From Roseobacter sp. (lineage in GTDB: Bacteria > Pseudomonadota > Alphaproteobacteria > Rhodobacterales > Rhodobacteraceae): a stretch of 64,000 nt of DNA. The stretch spans positions 1-64,000 of the forward strand of contig JAGXGZ010000004.1 of NCBI GenBank assembly GCA_024636495.1. Direction: 5' to 3'. A model generated the notes under the pieces. The model was not told the DNA's origin, did not search any database, and saw only the letters and a list, made by a program, of their open reading frames with translations. Each line of letters starts with the position of its first letter. The first letter of the stretch is position 1. Positions 16,863 to 26,532 of the stretch are shown here, one piece after another. The position numbers and the translations under genes are program-made.

Positions 16863-17525
16863 CGCAAACCTTGCAACTTCAACAAACCGCCCGTCCGTAT
16901 CCTCACCACATAGGGTCAGGCTATCGATGACAAAGGGTTGCGGTATCATATTGCCCAGATAATCCATCGCTGCCTCGCGGACGGGTTGCAGATCCGCTTC
17001 GGCAAGCGGGCCGGTCAGGGTAATGTGAAAGCGGAAATGCTCCATCACATGCGGATAACCCCATTCCCGCAAGTACTGCCGTTGCTGTGGCGAAAGTTGC
17101 GGTCTGTTCTTACGTGCATATTCCGCGTCTGTCATCGGCGCGCGAAAGCCGTCCAGCGTCTTGACCGTAGCTGCAGCAAGGTCCCCTAGCGCGTCCACGT
17201 CCCCGACAGTTGTCAGCGCCAGAAACCGACCGATCTGGGACAGCGCCAGACCGTCAAGTTGTACCGCGTCGCGACCGGCGCAGAACACCGTAAGCGCTTC
17301 TGCCAGCCCTGCCTCGCTTGTGCCATCCGCCAGAAAAAACGGGGCCTTCACAGTCCCGTGCAGCCCGTATTTGCGGGGTCTGTCAGTCGCTTTTGCAACG
17401 TCCACCGCAAGCGCGGGATGCGCCACAGCGATACCTCGCGCAACGTCCCACCCCAGCCAGGCGGCACCCAAGCGGGCCAGATCACCGGGCGGGGGGGTGT
17501 AATAGATGGCGTATCTGTTGAACAT
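16836..17525 (-). CDS. DUF1045 protein, 2H phosphoesterase superfamily
   Basis: A 229-residue protein of the DUF1045 family, often annotated as a phosphonate metabolism protein. It carries the two HxT/S motifs of the 2H phosphoesterase fold, HGTVKAPF near residue 55 and HITLTGPL near residue 167, which are expected to form a cyclic-phosphodiesterase-type active site. In many genomes it lies among phn (C-P lyase) genes, where it may process phosphoribosyl cyclic phosphate, but no other phn gene is in this window. Its end overlaps iorB by 27 bp, and xylA follows it downstream on the same strand's other side, divided by 45 bp. Confidence 0.82.
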   Translation of the reverse strand: MFNRYAIYYTPPPGDLARLGAAWLGWDVARGIAVAHPALAVDVAKATDRPRKYGLHGTVKAPFFLADGTSEAGLAEALTVFCAGRDAVQLDGLALSQIGRFLALTTVGDVDALGDLAAATVKTLDGFRAPMTDAEYARKNRPQLSPQQRQYLREWGYPHVMEHFRFHITLTGPLAEADLQPVREAAMDYLGNMIPQPFVIDSLTLCGEDTDGRFVEVARFALGKAADSL

Positions 17526-17570
17526 GGCGGTAATCCTTCCGGCGCAAACTAACCCCGGAAAGGTGGCAGT

Positions 17571-18869
17571 TTAAAGATAGCGGTTTACCAGATTTTCCAG
17601 CGCTTCCTGTCGCCCCGATGCGGGTTGCGGGTTCAGGCCATCAGCCTTGACCTGCGCGTTGATCGTCTCAAGATCGCTTTGCAGCAAGCCCTGACCGCGC
17701 GCCGATCCCCATCCGGCATACCGCGCGGCGCGTGCGTCTTCCAGCTTGCCGTCTTCCAGCATCGCGGCAGCGGCTTTCAGGCCCCGCACGCAGACATCCA
17801 TCGCACCGACATGGGCCAGGATCAGATCTTGTGCATCAAGCGATTGGCGGCGCAGCTTTGCGTCGAAATTGGTGCCGCCTGTCGTGAATCCGCCCGCTTT
17901 TAGCACTTCGTAATAGGCGAGCGCCACCTCGGGGACCGAGTTCGGGAATTGATCGGTATCCCAACCAGACTGGTAATCGTTCCGGTTCATGTCGATCGAC
18001 CCAAAGATGCCAAGCGCAGAGGCCAGCGCAAGCTCGTGCTCAAACGAATGCCCGGCCAAGATCGCGTGGCCCTGTTCGATATTGACCTTCACCTCGCCCT
18101 CAAGGCCGAAATCCTTGAGGAAACCGTAGACCGTAGCGACGTCATAGTCGTACTGGTGTTTCGTCGGTTCCTGCGGTTTAGGCTCGATCAGGATCGCGCC
18201 CTTGAAGCCAATCTTATGCGCATAATCGACGGCCATTTGAAGGAAGCGGCCCGCCTGTTCGCGCTCGCGCTTCATGTCGGTGTTCAGCAAGGTTTCATAA
18301 CCTTCGCGACCGCCCCAAAGAACGTAGTTTTCGCCGCCCAGTTTGTGCGTAACGTCGATACATTCCTTCACCGTCGCGGCGGCATAGGCAAACACATCAG
18401 GGTCGGGGTTCGTCGCAGCACCGGCCAAATAGCGGCGGTTGGAAAACAGGTTTGCGGTGCCCCAAAGCAGTTTAGTCCCTGTTTCTTCCATTTTAGAGCC
18501 GAAATAATCGGTAATCTCATGCAGGCGCGCAGTGCTTTGTGCAAACGTATCGCCTTCGGGGCGTACATCGGCGTCGTGGAAACAGAAATACGGCTGGCCC
18601 AAGATCTTGAACATGTCAAACGCGGCATCCGCCTTGATTTTGGCATGGTCCATCGTGTCGCCGAACCACGGGCGCAGGAATGTCTGCCCGCCAAACGGAT
18701 CGCCGCCTTCCCAGGCAAAGCTGTGCCAATACGCGACGGCAAAGCGCAGATGCTCGGCGATGGTTTTGCCCATCAGCACCTCATCAGGGTTGTAGCTGCG
18801 ATAAGCGAAATCATGGGTCGCGTCGGGATCAAAGGTGATTGTCGGAATGCCGTCGAAAAAGTCAGTCAT
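17571..18869 (-). CDS. xylA: Xylose isomerase
   Basis: Converts D-xylose to D-xylulose in the cytoplasm. The ATG at 18869 gives 432 residues; the frame is open 27 codons further upstream without family residues. Visible are FCFHDAD with the catalytic His, [13 protein letters not shown], the metal-binding [20 protein letters not shown] and the [15 protein letters not shown] region, all typical of class II xylose isomerases. It is the last gene of the xyl operon, 22 bp after xylB. Confidence 0.97.
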   Translation of the reverse strand: MTDFFDGIPTITFDPDATHDFAYRSYNPDEVLMGKTIAEHLRFAVAYWHSFAWEGGDPFGGQTFLRPWFGDTMDHAKIKADAAFDMFKILGQPYFCFHDADVRPEGDTFAQSTARLHEITDYFGSKMEETGTKLLWGTANLFSNRRYLAGAATNPDPDVFAYAAATVKECIDVTHKLGGENYVLWGGREGYETLLNTDMKREREQAGRFLQMAVDYAHKIGFKGAILIEPKPQEPTKHQYDYDVATVYGFLKDFGLEGEVKVNIEQGHAILAGHSFEHELALASALGIFGSIDMNRNDYQSGWDTDQFPNSVPEVALAYYEVLKAGGFTTGGTNFDAKLRRQSLDAQDLILAHVGAMDVCVRGLKAAAAMLEDGKLEDARAARYAGWGSARGQGLLQSDLETINAQVKADGLNPQPASGRQEALENLVNRYL

Positions 18870-18891
18870 GGGTGGGATCCTTTGATGTGGT

Positions 18892-20325
18892 TCAGCGCAG
18901 GTCTTTGACTGCGCGATATGTCTCGGAATAGCGGGCGTGCGCGTCAGCAAAGGCGTGGACCAAGCTGGGATCAGGCTCTATTAAATGCGATATTGGGGGT
19001 GGTACGGCAAGGGCGGCCCCTTCACCGGTTGCGGCCATCCGGCCCAGACGGGCAGCGCCAAGGGCGGCGCCAAAGTCACCGGCCGCGGGCAGTTGGATCG
19101 GCATGTTCAGCGAAGTGGCAATTGCTTTCAGCCAATAGCCGGACTTTGACCCGCCCCCGACCGCGATCAGGCTGTCAATCTGCGTGCCGGTTTGCGTCAT
19201 CGCATCGAAACTGTCGCGCAGGGCGTGGGTTACGCCCTCCATCACGGCGCGGGTCATGGCGGCGCGGTCCGTCGCGTGACCCAGATGCAGGAAACCAGCC
19301 CTGATTTGCGCATCGTTATGTGGTGTTCGTTCACCGCCAAGGTACGGCATGAATATGGTCCGACCGGGCGCTTGCAGCGTGCCCAGATCGGCGGTCAGCG
19401 CCTGCGCCTGAACGTTCAATACGCCTGCGAGCCAATTCAGCGCATCGGTTGCCGACAAGATCACACCCATCTGATGCCAAAGCCCCGGCAGCGCGTGGCA
19501 AAAACTGTGCAGCGCGCTTTCAGGGGCGGCAGCATAGGCGGGCGTGGCGGCGAAAAGTACACCAGACGTACCCAGCGACACAAACGCCTGACCCGGTTTG
19601 ACAACGCCCATACCAATCGCAGACGCGGCGTTGTCTCCGGCACCGCCAGCGACCGGAATACCGGCAGGAAGGCCAAGTTTCCCCGCAATAGAGCCGATAA
19701 GGGTGCCAGAAACCGCAGACCCCTCAACCAGCGTTGGCATCTGTGCACGGGTCAGCCCCGACTTTGCCAGCAGATCATCGGACCAGTCGCGTTTGCCCAT
19801 ATCCAGCCATGACGTACCGGACGCATCCGACATATCCGACACCGCATCGCCCGTCAGCCAGAACCGCAATGCGTCCTTGGGCAGCAGGACCTTGTCGATC
19901 TGCGCAAACGCCAAGGGCTCGTTCCGGCGGACCCATTCAACCTTGGGGGCGGTAAATCCGGGGAAAACGATATTTCCTGTTACAGCGCGCCAAGCGGGAT
20001 CGCCGTCCATCTTGGCCGCCTCGACTGACGCGCGGGTGTCATTCCACAGCATACAGGGGCGCAGCATGTGGCCATCGCGGCAGATCAGCGTCGCTCCGTG
20101 CATGTGCCCGCTAAGGCCGATGCCGCGCACGCCGGTTAGATCAACGCCCAAACCGGCGATTGCAGCGGCGCAGGCGGTGAACCAATCGTCGGGGTTTTGT
20201 TCGCTCCACCCATCATGAAGGCGCGTCACTTGCAAGGGCGCAACCGCCTCTGCCACGATCCGTTCATTCTCGTCGACCAACAGGGCCTTTAGCCCCGATG
20301 TGCCCAGATCAAGGCCTAAAAACAT
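18892..20325 (-). CDS. xylB: Xylulokinase
   Basis: A 477-residue FGGY-family kinase that phosphorylates D-xylulose to xylulose 5-phosphate, feeding the pentose phosphate pathway. The N-terminal phosphate-binding [16 protein letters not shown], the GHMHG substrate region, [12 protein letters not shown] and the C-terminal ATP motif [11 protein letters not shown] are present. Length is normal. It sits between xylA and the transporter genes on the same strand, 21 bp from the ABC ATPase gene, so it probably lies on one transcript with the whole uptake and catabolic set. Confidence 0.95.
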   Translation of the reverse strand: MFLGLDLGTSGLKALLVDENERIVAEAVAPLQVTRLHDGWSEQNPDDWFTACAAAIAGLGVDLTGVRGIGLSGHMHGATLICRDGHMLRPCMLWNDTRASVEAAKMDGDPAWRAVTGNIVFPGFTAPKVEWVRRNEPLAFAQIDKVLLPKDALRFWLTGDAVSDMSDASGTSWLDMGKRDWSDDLLAKSGLTRAQMPTLVEGSAVSGTLIGSIAGKLGLPAGIPVAGGAGDNAASAIGMGVVKPGQAFVSLGTSGVLFAATPAYAAAPESALHSFCHALPGLWHQMGVILSATDALNWLAGVLNVQAQALTADLGTLQAPGRTIFMPYLGGERTPHNDAQIRAGFLHLGHATDRAAMTRAVMEGVTHALRDSFDAMTQTGTQIDSLIAVGGGSKSGYWLKAIATSLNMPIQLPAAGDFGAALGAARLGRMAATGEGAALAVPPPISHLIEPDPSLVHAFADAHARYSETYRAVKDLR

Positions 20326-20346
20326 GTTTTTCCCCTTTATCAGAGC

Positions 20347-21090
20347 CTAAGCAGCGTCGCGCGCCTTGCCCATGATGATCATGCTCAAGATGTCATCTTC
20401 GGTCACGTCACCGACCTTTTCGGTCCCGATCAGCGCGCCGTTTTTCATCACAGACACACGGTCGCACAGATCCAACATTTCGCGGGTGTCGTGGCTGATC
20501 AGGAAGATGCCCAGGCCTTGGGCCTTTAGCTCTTTGATCAGATCGGCAACCATCTTGCTTTCGTGCACACCCAAGGCGGCGGTGGGTTCGTCCATGATCA
20601 GGATCTTGGCGTTGAAATATACCGCCCGCGCAATCGCCACCGATTGGCGCTGACCCCCGGAAAGCGCTGAAACAGGCTCGCTTATTTTTCTGAAATTTGG
20701 GTTCAGACGCGCCATGATCTTGCGCGTCTCAGCCTCCATCTGGGCGTCATCGACCAGACCGAAACGGGTGGTCAACTCGCGCCCCAGAAACAGGTTGCTG
20801 GGCGCATCAAGGTTATCGGCCAGCGCAAGCGTCTGGTAAATCGTCTCGATATTGTGGCGGCGGGCATCGCGGGGGGACTGGATGTTGACTTTCTTGCCCT
20901 CGATCCAGATTTCGCCTTCGTCCATCTGGTACGCACCGGCCAAAATCTTGATCAACGTCGATTTTCCAGCACCGTTGTGACCCAGCAGGCCGACAACTTC
21001 GCCGGGATGCAGATCAAGCGAGACGTTATCGACAGCGCGCACGCCGCCGAACGACAGCGAGATATTCTTGAGCTCGACCAAAGGTGTCAT
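20347..21090 (-). CDS. xylG: Sugar ABC transporter ATP-binding protein (single-domain)
   Basis: ATPase of the xylose-type importer. The ATG at 21090 has a strong AGGAGGA ribosome-binding site and gives 247 residues. It has Walker [10 protein letters not shown], the signature LSGGQRQ, Walker [11 protein letters not shown] and the H-loop ISHD. It is a single ABC module, about half the length of the tandem-ATPase XylG/AraG/RbsA proteins, so it would work as a homodimer like the fructose transporter FrcA type. The start overlaps the end of the permease gene (ATGA), showing translational coupling. The gene symbol rests on context. Confidence 0.88.
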   Translation of the reverse strand: MTPLVELKNISLSFGGVRAVDNVSLDLHPGEVVGLLGHNGAGKSTLIKILAGAYQMDEGEIWIEGKKVNIQSPRDARRHNIETIYQTLALADNLDAPSNLFLGRELTTRFGLVDDAQMEAETRKIMARLNPNFRKISEPVSALSGGQRQSVAIARAVYFNAKILIMDEPTAALGVHESKMVADLIKELKAQGLGIFLISHDTREMLDLCDRVSVMKNGALIGTEKVGDVTEDDILSMIIMGKARDAA

Positions 21091-22406
21091 GATTTTCCTC
21101 CTGTGCGGCGGCGATAGACAATGTCGATCCAAACAGCGAGGACCAGAACAGCCCCCACAACGATATTTTGCAGCGGCGCATCAACGCCGACCATCGCCAT
21201 ACCCGATTGCAGTGATTGCATGATCAGCGCGCCAAGGATTGCGCCGTGAATAGTCCCTATTCCGCCAGCAAGGGCTGTTCCGCCGATGACCGCCGCGGCG
21301 ATCACCCGCAGTTCGTCCAGCGTACCGATATCGTTGGAATGGTTCGTCAAACGGGCCGATGCAACCACCGCAGACAACGCCACAAGCGCGCCCATCAGGG
21401 CAAAGATTTTGACCGTCAGCAAACGCGTGTTGATTCCTGACAGTTCAGCCGCATCAGGGTTTCCACCTGTCGCAAAGATATAGCGCCCCAGCCGCGTGCG
21501 TTTCGCCAAAACAGTCATCCCAATCGCGATCGCGATCAGCAGCAAAACCGAATAAGGAATGCCGTAAGCGGCTGCATAGCCGTCTGGCATCACCTCGCCG
21601 CGTGCCTCGAATTCGCGCAGCAGGCGGGCGGTCGGCACTTCGTATGAGTTCAGGATCGCGACAAAGCCCAGGATACCGACCGCGATAATCACAGCCACTA
21701 GCGCTTCGGCCCAAAGCGGCTTGACTGGAAATTCGTGGCTGATCTTGTTGCGCCGCGAAGACCACAGCGCCCAAAGTGCAACGATCACGGCAATAATACC
21801 GATGACCCAAGACCATGTTTCACCCAGCGTACCGTTAATGCCGCCGAATTTTTGAAAAGTATCATCCAAGGGTCCAATTGTTTGGCCGTCGGTCATGTAC
21901 CACGCGACGTTGCGCCAGATCAAAAGACCACCAAGCGTCACGATGAACGCGGGGATCGTCAGAAACCCGACAAGCCAGCCCTGAAATGCGCCGATAAGTG
22001 TTCCAACGATCAGACCGACTGCAATAGCAATCCAAGGAGTGAGCGGATGGCCCAGACCAAGCCCCAAAACCTGGGGCAGGATATCTGTTTGGGTGACGGC
22101 CATTGCCGCCGAACATGTGGCAAGCATTGCGCCGACGGAAAGATCAATGTGGCGGGTGACAATTACGAACACCATGCCCGTTGCCATGATGGCGACGCTT
22201 ACGGTCTGGATCGTCAGGTTAAAGATGTTGCGCGGTGTCAGAAAGCGGCCATCGGTCAGCACGTTGAACACAAGGCAAACCAGAATGAACGCTCCGATCA
22301 TGCCCAAAAGGCGTGTGTCGATCTCAAGTTGGTTCATAAAGGAACGCTTGGGCGCGGTTGGCGACGGACGGGTGTCGGTGCCGGTTTCTGTTGTGGTGTC
22401 TGTCAT
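21087..22406 (-). CDS. xylH: Sugar ABC transporter permease (XylH-like)
   Basis: A 439-residue inner-membrane permease of the ribose/xylose (BPD_transp_2) family with about ten to eleven hydrophobic segments. The family features [11 protein letters not shown] near TM3 and the late [21 protein letters not shown] and [20 protein letters not shown] segments (the EAA-like cytoplasmic loop) are visible. The N-terminus is a hydrophilic threonine-rich tail of about 30 residues. The length above 400 matches xylose permeases (XylH), while ribose permeases are nearer 320 residues. It lies between the binding protein and the ATPase, so it imports the sugar metabolised by xylA and xylB. Confidence 0.92.
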   Translation of the reverse strand: MTDTTTETGTDTRPSPTAPKRSFMNQLEIDTRLLGMIGAFILVCLVFNVLTDGRFLTPRNIFNLTIQTVSVAIMATGMVFVIVTRHIDLSVGAMLATCSAAMAVTQTDILPQVLGLGLGHPLTPWIAIAVGLIVGTLIGAFQGWLVGFLTIPAFIVTLGGLLIWRNVAWYMTDGQTIGPLDDTFQKFGGINGTLGETWSWVIGIIAVIVALWALWSSRRNKISHEFPVKPLWAEALVAVIIAVGILGFVAILNSYEVPTARLLREFEARGEVMPDGYAAAYGIPYSVLLLIAIAIGMTVLAKRTRLGRYIFATGGNPDAAELSGINTRLLTVKIFALMGALVALSAVVASARLTNHSNDIGTLDELRVIAAAVIGGTALAGGIGTIHGAILGALIMQSLQSGMAMVGVDAPLQNIVVGAVLVLAVWIDIVYRRRTGGKS

Positions 22407-22472
22407 ATGATTGGCTTCCGGATTGGGACGCAGGGTCTTTCAGCGTCAGGGGCGTTTGCCCGCGCTTGAAAG

Positions 22473-22510
22473 GGAAAAGGGCGCATCCCGACGTCAGGGC
22501 CGGGATGCGC
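22473..22510 (-). terminator. Hairpin with T-run between xylF and xylH
   Basis: Perfect 10-bp arms (22481-22490 and 22501-22510) with a 10-base loop, followed on the minus strand by CCTTTTCCC. It lies just after the xylF stop and before the permease gene. Such an intra-operon element could stop part of the transcripts or protect the xylF message, giving more binding protein than membrane components. Confidence 0.6.
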
Positions 22511-22519
22511 GGATCGTGT

Positions 22520-23542
22520 TTATTCGCAGGCAGCTACACCGGAAACGCCTTGGCACAGCGCTTCTTTGGTGATCCAGCCAGCGTCAAGAACAGCATTCAG
22601 GTTGTCGATAGTGATTGGCATTGGCGCAAGAAACTTGGCCGACAAGGCTGTCCCAGCGGGCGATGTCCACTCGGATGCGCCATCAACGTCTGCCATGGCA
22701 GTACCGCCAGCAAGAGCAACAGCGATTTCGGCAGCATTCTTACCCAGATCGCGGGCGTCTTTCCAAACGCTGACGGTCTGTGTGCCCATGGCAACGCGGT
22801 TCAACGCAGCGTGATCGCCATCTTGGCCAGACACGGGTGTGCCTTCCATGCCTTGGGCTGTCAGGGCTGCAATCGTGCCGCCAGCTGTGCCGTCGTTCGA
22901 TGCAACAACTGCATCAACCTTGTTGTCTTGCGCGGTCAGGATCTGCTCCATGTTGCGCTGCGCGTTGGCAGGCAACCAGCCATCTGTGTAGGCTTCGGCA
23001 ACGATGGTGATATCGCCGGAATCAATGGCAGCTTGCAGTACTTCTTGCTGACCGCCACGCAGGAAATCAGCGTTCGGATCTGTTGGCGAACCCTTGATCA
23101 TCACGTAGTTGCCCTTTGGCATAACATTCATGACGGCTTGGGCCTGCATGCGACCGACTTCGACGTTGTCAAAGGTCAGATAGAACGCGCGAGGGTCTTC
23201 GATCAGACGGTCATAGCCGACCACCGGAATGCCTTCGTCAGCCGCGGCTGTGATGGCGGGGCCAATCGCTTGGCTGTCTTGTGCCAGAATGATCAGGGCA
23301 TCGACGCCTTGCGCGATCAGGCTTTCCACATCGGAAAGCTGCTTGGCGGAAGACGATTGCGCATCGGCGCTGACATATTTCGCGCCGGCAGCTTCAAGAG
23401 CCGCCTTGATGGCTGCTTCGTCTGTTTTCCAGCGTTCTTCCTGGAAATTGGACCAGCTTACGCCAACGGTAATGTCTTGGGCCGTGGCGGCTGTGGTGAA
23501 ACCAGCAGTGGCGACAGCCGCTGCGATAAAGAGTTTACGCAT
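22520..23542 (-). CDS. xylF: D-xylose ABC transporter substrate-binding protein
   Basis: A 340-residue periplasmic sugar-binding protein of the peripla_BP_4 family. The ATG at 23542 follows a GGAGGAAAG site and starts a Sec signal peptide ([14 protein letters not shown], cleavage after TAATA). The mature part begins with [15 protein letters not shown], a start typical of XylF proteins, and has [11 protein letters not shown] and [10 protein letters not shown]. The frame is open 30 codons upstream without support. First gene of the xyl transcript, divergent from the ROK regulator. Confidence 0.93.
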   Translation of the reverse strand: MRKLFIAAAVATAGFTTAATAQDITVGVSWSNFQEERWKTDEAAIKAALEAAGAKYVSADAQSSSAKQLSDVESLIAQGVDALIILAQDSQAIGPAITAAADEGIPVVGYDRLIEDPRAFYLTFDNVEVGRMQAQAVMNVMPKGNYVMIKGSPTDPNADFLRGGQQEVLQAAIDSGDITIVAEAYTDGWLPANAQRNMEQILTAQDNKVDAVVASNDGTAGGTIAALTAQGMEGTPVSGQDGDHAALNRVAMGTQTVSVWKDARDLGKNAAEIAVALAGGTAMADVDGASEWTSPAGTALSAKFLAPMPITIDNLNAVLDAGWITKEALCQGVSGVAACE

Positions 23543-23619
23543 TTCTTTCCTCCCAGATGAAATGTTCCCGATGTCGTTGGTGGCACCGGATTCTTCGTGC
23601 ACTGAGGTTGCTCTTTTTA

Positions 23620-23693
23620 ATTCAGTTGTCAAAATAAATTTTTACATAACTGAATAATAATTTGACAGACGCGGGTAAAACACGGCCTATTTT
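23620..23693. promoter_or_regulatory. Divergent xylF/ROK-regulator control region with nested dyads
   Basis: Between the divergent xylF and regulator genes lie two nested inverted repeats: ATTCAGTT (23620-23627) with AACTGAAT (23648-23655), and TGTCAAA (23627-23633) with TTTGACA (23661-23667). The AT-rich middle resembles operators of NagC/XylR-type ROK repressors. TTGACA at 23662-23667 could be the -35 of the regulator gene, with CTATTT near 23687-23692. The repeats are seen; repressor binding is inferred. Confidence 0.45.
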
Positions 23694-23746
23694 GAGAGTT
23701 GAGCATCCATGGTTTTGGATTAAGCGATCTGATGGGGGTATAAAGT

Positions 23747-25021
23747 TTGGCTAGCGAACTAATTCGACAAGCCTCATTTGAAGGCACTGACACGGTCCCT
23801 TTGGGCTGTGGTCCACGTTTAACGCCTACCCAGGATGACACGCGGCCCCTGCGCCAACAGGTGTTTGAACAGGTCCGCGCTGCCGGTCATATGCCGCGGA
23901 TGGATGTTGCACGCGCGTTGGATATCAGCCCGGGGTCTGTCACCACGATCACCTCTGATCTGATCGCGCGCGGTCTGCTGCAAGAGGTCGAGGACAGCCA
24001 GCGTGGCCCCAGCCGTGGCCGCCCCCCGATCGCGCTGCGTGTTGCGCCGCGCAGTCGCTTTGTGATCGGGATGAAACTGTCGGACGAACGGCACACGGCT
24101 ATTTTGATTGATCTTGCAGGCACCGTCATCGCCGAAGCGCATTTAACCAGCGCCGCTTTGCGCCAGACACCCGAAGAGGTTCTGGCCGAAGTTTCGACCC
24201 TGTTCCAGCGGCTTTTAGCCAAATCCGGTCAGCGCCAAGATACGATCAGCGCCGTGGGGATCGGTCTGCCCGGTATTGTGGATGCCTGTACTGGCGTGGT
24301 GAAATGGTCACCCGTGATCACAGATACCGACGTTCCCCTGCGCGAGATGTTGATGCAAACGCTGGACCTGCCCGTATCGCTGGACAATGACACCAACCTT
24401 TTGACCTTGGCTGAATTATGGTTCGGGGCCGGTCGCGGGATATCAAACTTTGTGGTTGTGACGATCGAACGCGGCGTTGGCATGGGTCTTGTGCTGAACA
24501 ACCGAATTTTTCGGGGTGCCTTGGGTCCGGGAATGGAGCTGGGTCACACCAAAGTCCAGCTTGACGGGGCGCTGTGCAGATGTGGCCAGCGCGGCTGCCT
24601 TGAGGCGTATATCGCGGATTATGCGCTGGTCCGCGAGGCCAGCACCGCGCTTGAACGTGATCCCAGGGCAAACAACTCGGCCGTGACGATGATCGAAACC
24701 CTTTATGATGAGGCGAACGCCGGAAACGAGGCCGCTCTAGCGATTTTCCGCCGCGCCGGGCGGTTTCTAAGCTTGGGATTAGCCAACATTGTGCAATTGT
24801 TTGACCCTGAACGCATCATCCTAAGCGGTGAGCGGATGCGCTATGACTATTTGACAGCGGACGATATGCTGGCTGAAATGAACAGCATGATTCTTCCTTC
24901 GGGCCGTGCGCCCACACCCGTTGATATTCACGCTTGGGTCGGTTCTGTCTGGGCAAAGGGCGCTGCGGCCTTGGCGCTGTCAGAGGTTACGGACGCTCTT
25001 TTAGGCGAGGGGGCGGTATGA
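23747..25021 (+). CDS. ROK family transcriptional regulator (XylR/NagC type)
   Basis: A 424-residue regulator with an N-terminal winged helix (VARALDISPGSVTTITSDLIARGLL) and a C-terminal ROK sugar-kinase-like domain. The domain shows the phosphate motif GIGLPGIVD, the GxGxGL region and the zinc motif CRCGQRGCLEAY. It starts with TTG, preceded by GGGGG about 9 bases upstream; the next ATG would cut into the helix-turn-helix. It is divergent from the xyl operon and is the likely local xylose-responsive repressor. The next gene starts on its stop codon (ATGA at 25018-25021), which is unusual because that gene has no sugar-related features. Confidence 0.88.
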   Translation: MASELIRQASFEGTDTVPLGCGPRLTPTQDDTRPLRQQVFEQVRAAGHMPRMDVARALDISPGSVTTITSDLIARGLLQEVEDSQRGPSRGRPPIALRVAPRSRFVIGMKLSDERHTAILIDLAGTVIAEAHLTSAALRQTPEEVLAEVSTLFQRLLAKSGQRQDTISAVGIGLPGIVDACTGVVKWSPVITDTDVPLREMLMQTLDLPVSLDNDTNLLTLAELWFGAGRGISNFVVVTIERGVGMGLVLNNRIFRGALGPGMELGHTKVQLDGALCRCGQRGCLEAYIADYALVREASTALERDPRANNSAVTMIETLYDEANAGNEAALAIFRRAGRFLSLGLANIVQLFDPERIILSGERMRYDYLTADDMLAEMNSMILPSGRAPTPVDIHAWVGSVWAKGAAALALSEVTDALLGEGAV

Positions 25022-26532
25022 TTTTTCGTTTATCAATTCTAGGCGTATTAGCAGGAACAGTGGCCTTTGCGGATCCCGTGTTCGAGGACATTACCAGTGC
25101 GCTGCCCGATCATCAGTATACCGGCGGATGGGAACATTTCGTGGGCGGTGGCGTGTCTGCATTTGACTGTTCTGCGGATCGGTTTCCCGATCTGGTCGCT
25201 GCTGGCGGCACGACCCCGGCGATCTTGCTAAAAAACGTCTCTAATAAAGGCGAAATCGCTTTTGAACCGATGCCGCTTTTGGATGAGATGACGGGTATCA
25301 CCGGTGCCTATCCCATCGACATCGACGGGGATGCGTTGCTTGACCTTTATGTGATGCGGGTCGGGCCTGACAGCGTTTTGCGCGGCGGACCTGATTGCAG
25401 TTTTACGGACGTGACTGTCGCGTGGAATATTCCGCAGACCGACCAATGGACGACGGCGTTTACCGCGTGGTGGGATGATGGCGCCGATTTTCCAACGCTT
25501 GCCGTTGGCCACTATGTTGACCGGGCCAACCCCGACGGCCCCTTTGGCACCTGCGATACGCAGACAATTCTGACCCCCACCGGTGCAGACACGCCAAGCT
25601 ATACGTCCAAGGAACTTGCCCCCGGTTTTTGCACCCTTTCGATGTTGGCGTCAGTCGATGCAAGAGGGCGTAAATCGCTTAGAATTTCCAACGATAGACA
25701 CTACTATGTGTCGGGCGGGGCAGAACAGTTGTGGGACATTCAAGAGGGGCGGTTTCTGGGCCCAGATGATGGTTTTCCGACAGTTTCCTTGTGGGGCATG
25801 GGCATTGCAAGCCAAGATTTGAACGGCGATGGCAAGGACGAGCTGATGCTGACATCGATGGGCGATCAGTTGATGCAGATTGCCCAGACTGACGGTACGT
25901 ATGCCAACGCGCCCTATGATCTTGGCACTTACGCGCACAATCCATATCTCAAGGGTGACGGTCGCCCGTCGACCGGTTGGCATGCCACATTTGGGGATGT
26001 GAACAACGATGCCCGTCCCGATTTGTTCATCGCCAAAGGCAACGTTGACCAGATGCCTGGTATGGCGATGCGCGATCCGAACAACTTGTTGATGCAGGAT
26101 GCCAACGGGCGCTTTAGCGAGGCGGGCGAACGGGCTGGTTTGGCGGACACAGCACGCTCGCGCGGTGCCGCGCTGGCTGATTTTGATGGCGATGGGCTGC
26201 TGGATCTGGCTGTGGTCAACCGACGCGCACCCATGCGTCTTTACCGCAATGCGACGGCAGACGTGGGAAATGCGATTACCATCGCATTGGAAGGTGCTGG
26301 CGGTAACAAATTTGCGGTTGGCGCGCGGGTAAGCGTTACAGCAAGCGATATGGTTCAAAGCCAGCAGGTCACGATTGGCGGCGGCCACGCGGGTGGAACG
26401 GCCTTGCCGCTGCATTTCGGGATTGGCACGGGGGATCAAGCTCAGGTCTCGGTGCGCTGGCCGGATGGATCACAAAGCGATACCATCGTTGCCAAGGCCG
26501 GAGAGCGTTTGACGATCCGGCAAACTGATTAA
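25018..26532 (+). CDS. FG-GAP/ASPIC-UnbV domain exported protein (CRTAC1-like)
   Basis: A 504-residue exported protein with a Sec signal peptide (FRLSILGVLAGTVAFA). It holds a row of FG-GAP/VCBS beta-propeller repeats with calcium-loop motifs (DIDGDALLD, DLNGDGKDE, DVNNDARPD, DFDGDGLLD), and a C-terminal ASPIC/UnbV domain ending in VSVRWPDGSQSD. Function of such proteins is unclear; they bind ligands or partner proteins on the cell surface or in the periplasm. It overlaps the ROK gene by 4 bases. Its end meets the convergent di-heme peroxidase gene, also a common partner of CRTAC1-type genes. Confidence 0.85.
   Translation: MIFRLSILGVLAGTVAFADPVFEDITSALPDHQYTGGWEHFVGGGVSAFDCSADRFPDLVAAGGTTPAILLKNVSNKGEIAFEPMPLLDEMTGITGAYPIDIDGDALLDLYVMRVGPDSVLRGGPDCSFTDVTVAWNIPQTDQWTTAFTAWWDDGADFPTLAVGHYVDRANPDGPFGTCDTQTILTPTGADTPSYTSKELAPGFCTLSMLASVDARGRKSLRISNDRHYYVSGGAEQLWDIQEGRFLGPDDGFPTVSLWGMGIASQDLNGDGKDELMLTSMGDQLMQIAQTDGTYANAPYDLGTYAHNPYLKGDGRPSTGWHATFGDVNNDARPDLFIAKGNVDQMPGMAMRDPNNLLMQDANGRFSEAGERAGLADTARSRGAALADFDGDGLLDLAVVNRRAPMRLYRNATADVGNAITIALEGAGGNKFAVGARVSVTASDMVQSQQVTIGGGHAGGTALPLHFGIGTGDQAQVSVRWPDGSQSDTIVAKAGERLTIRQTD

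Noticed and set aside
17949-18908. 319-residue plus-strand frame opposite xylA
   Set aside because: xylA is certain on the minus strand; the frame has no homology I recognise.
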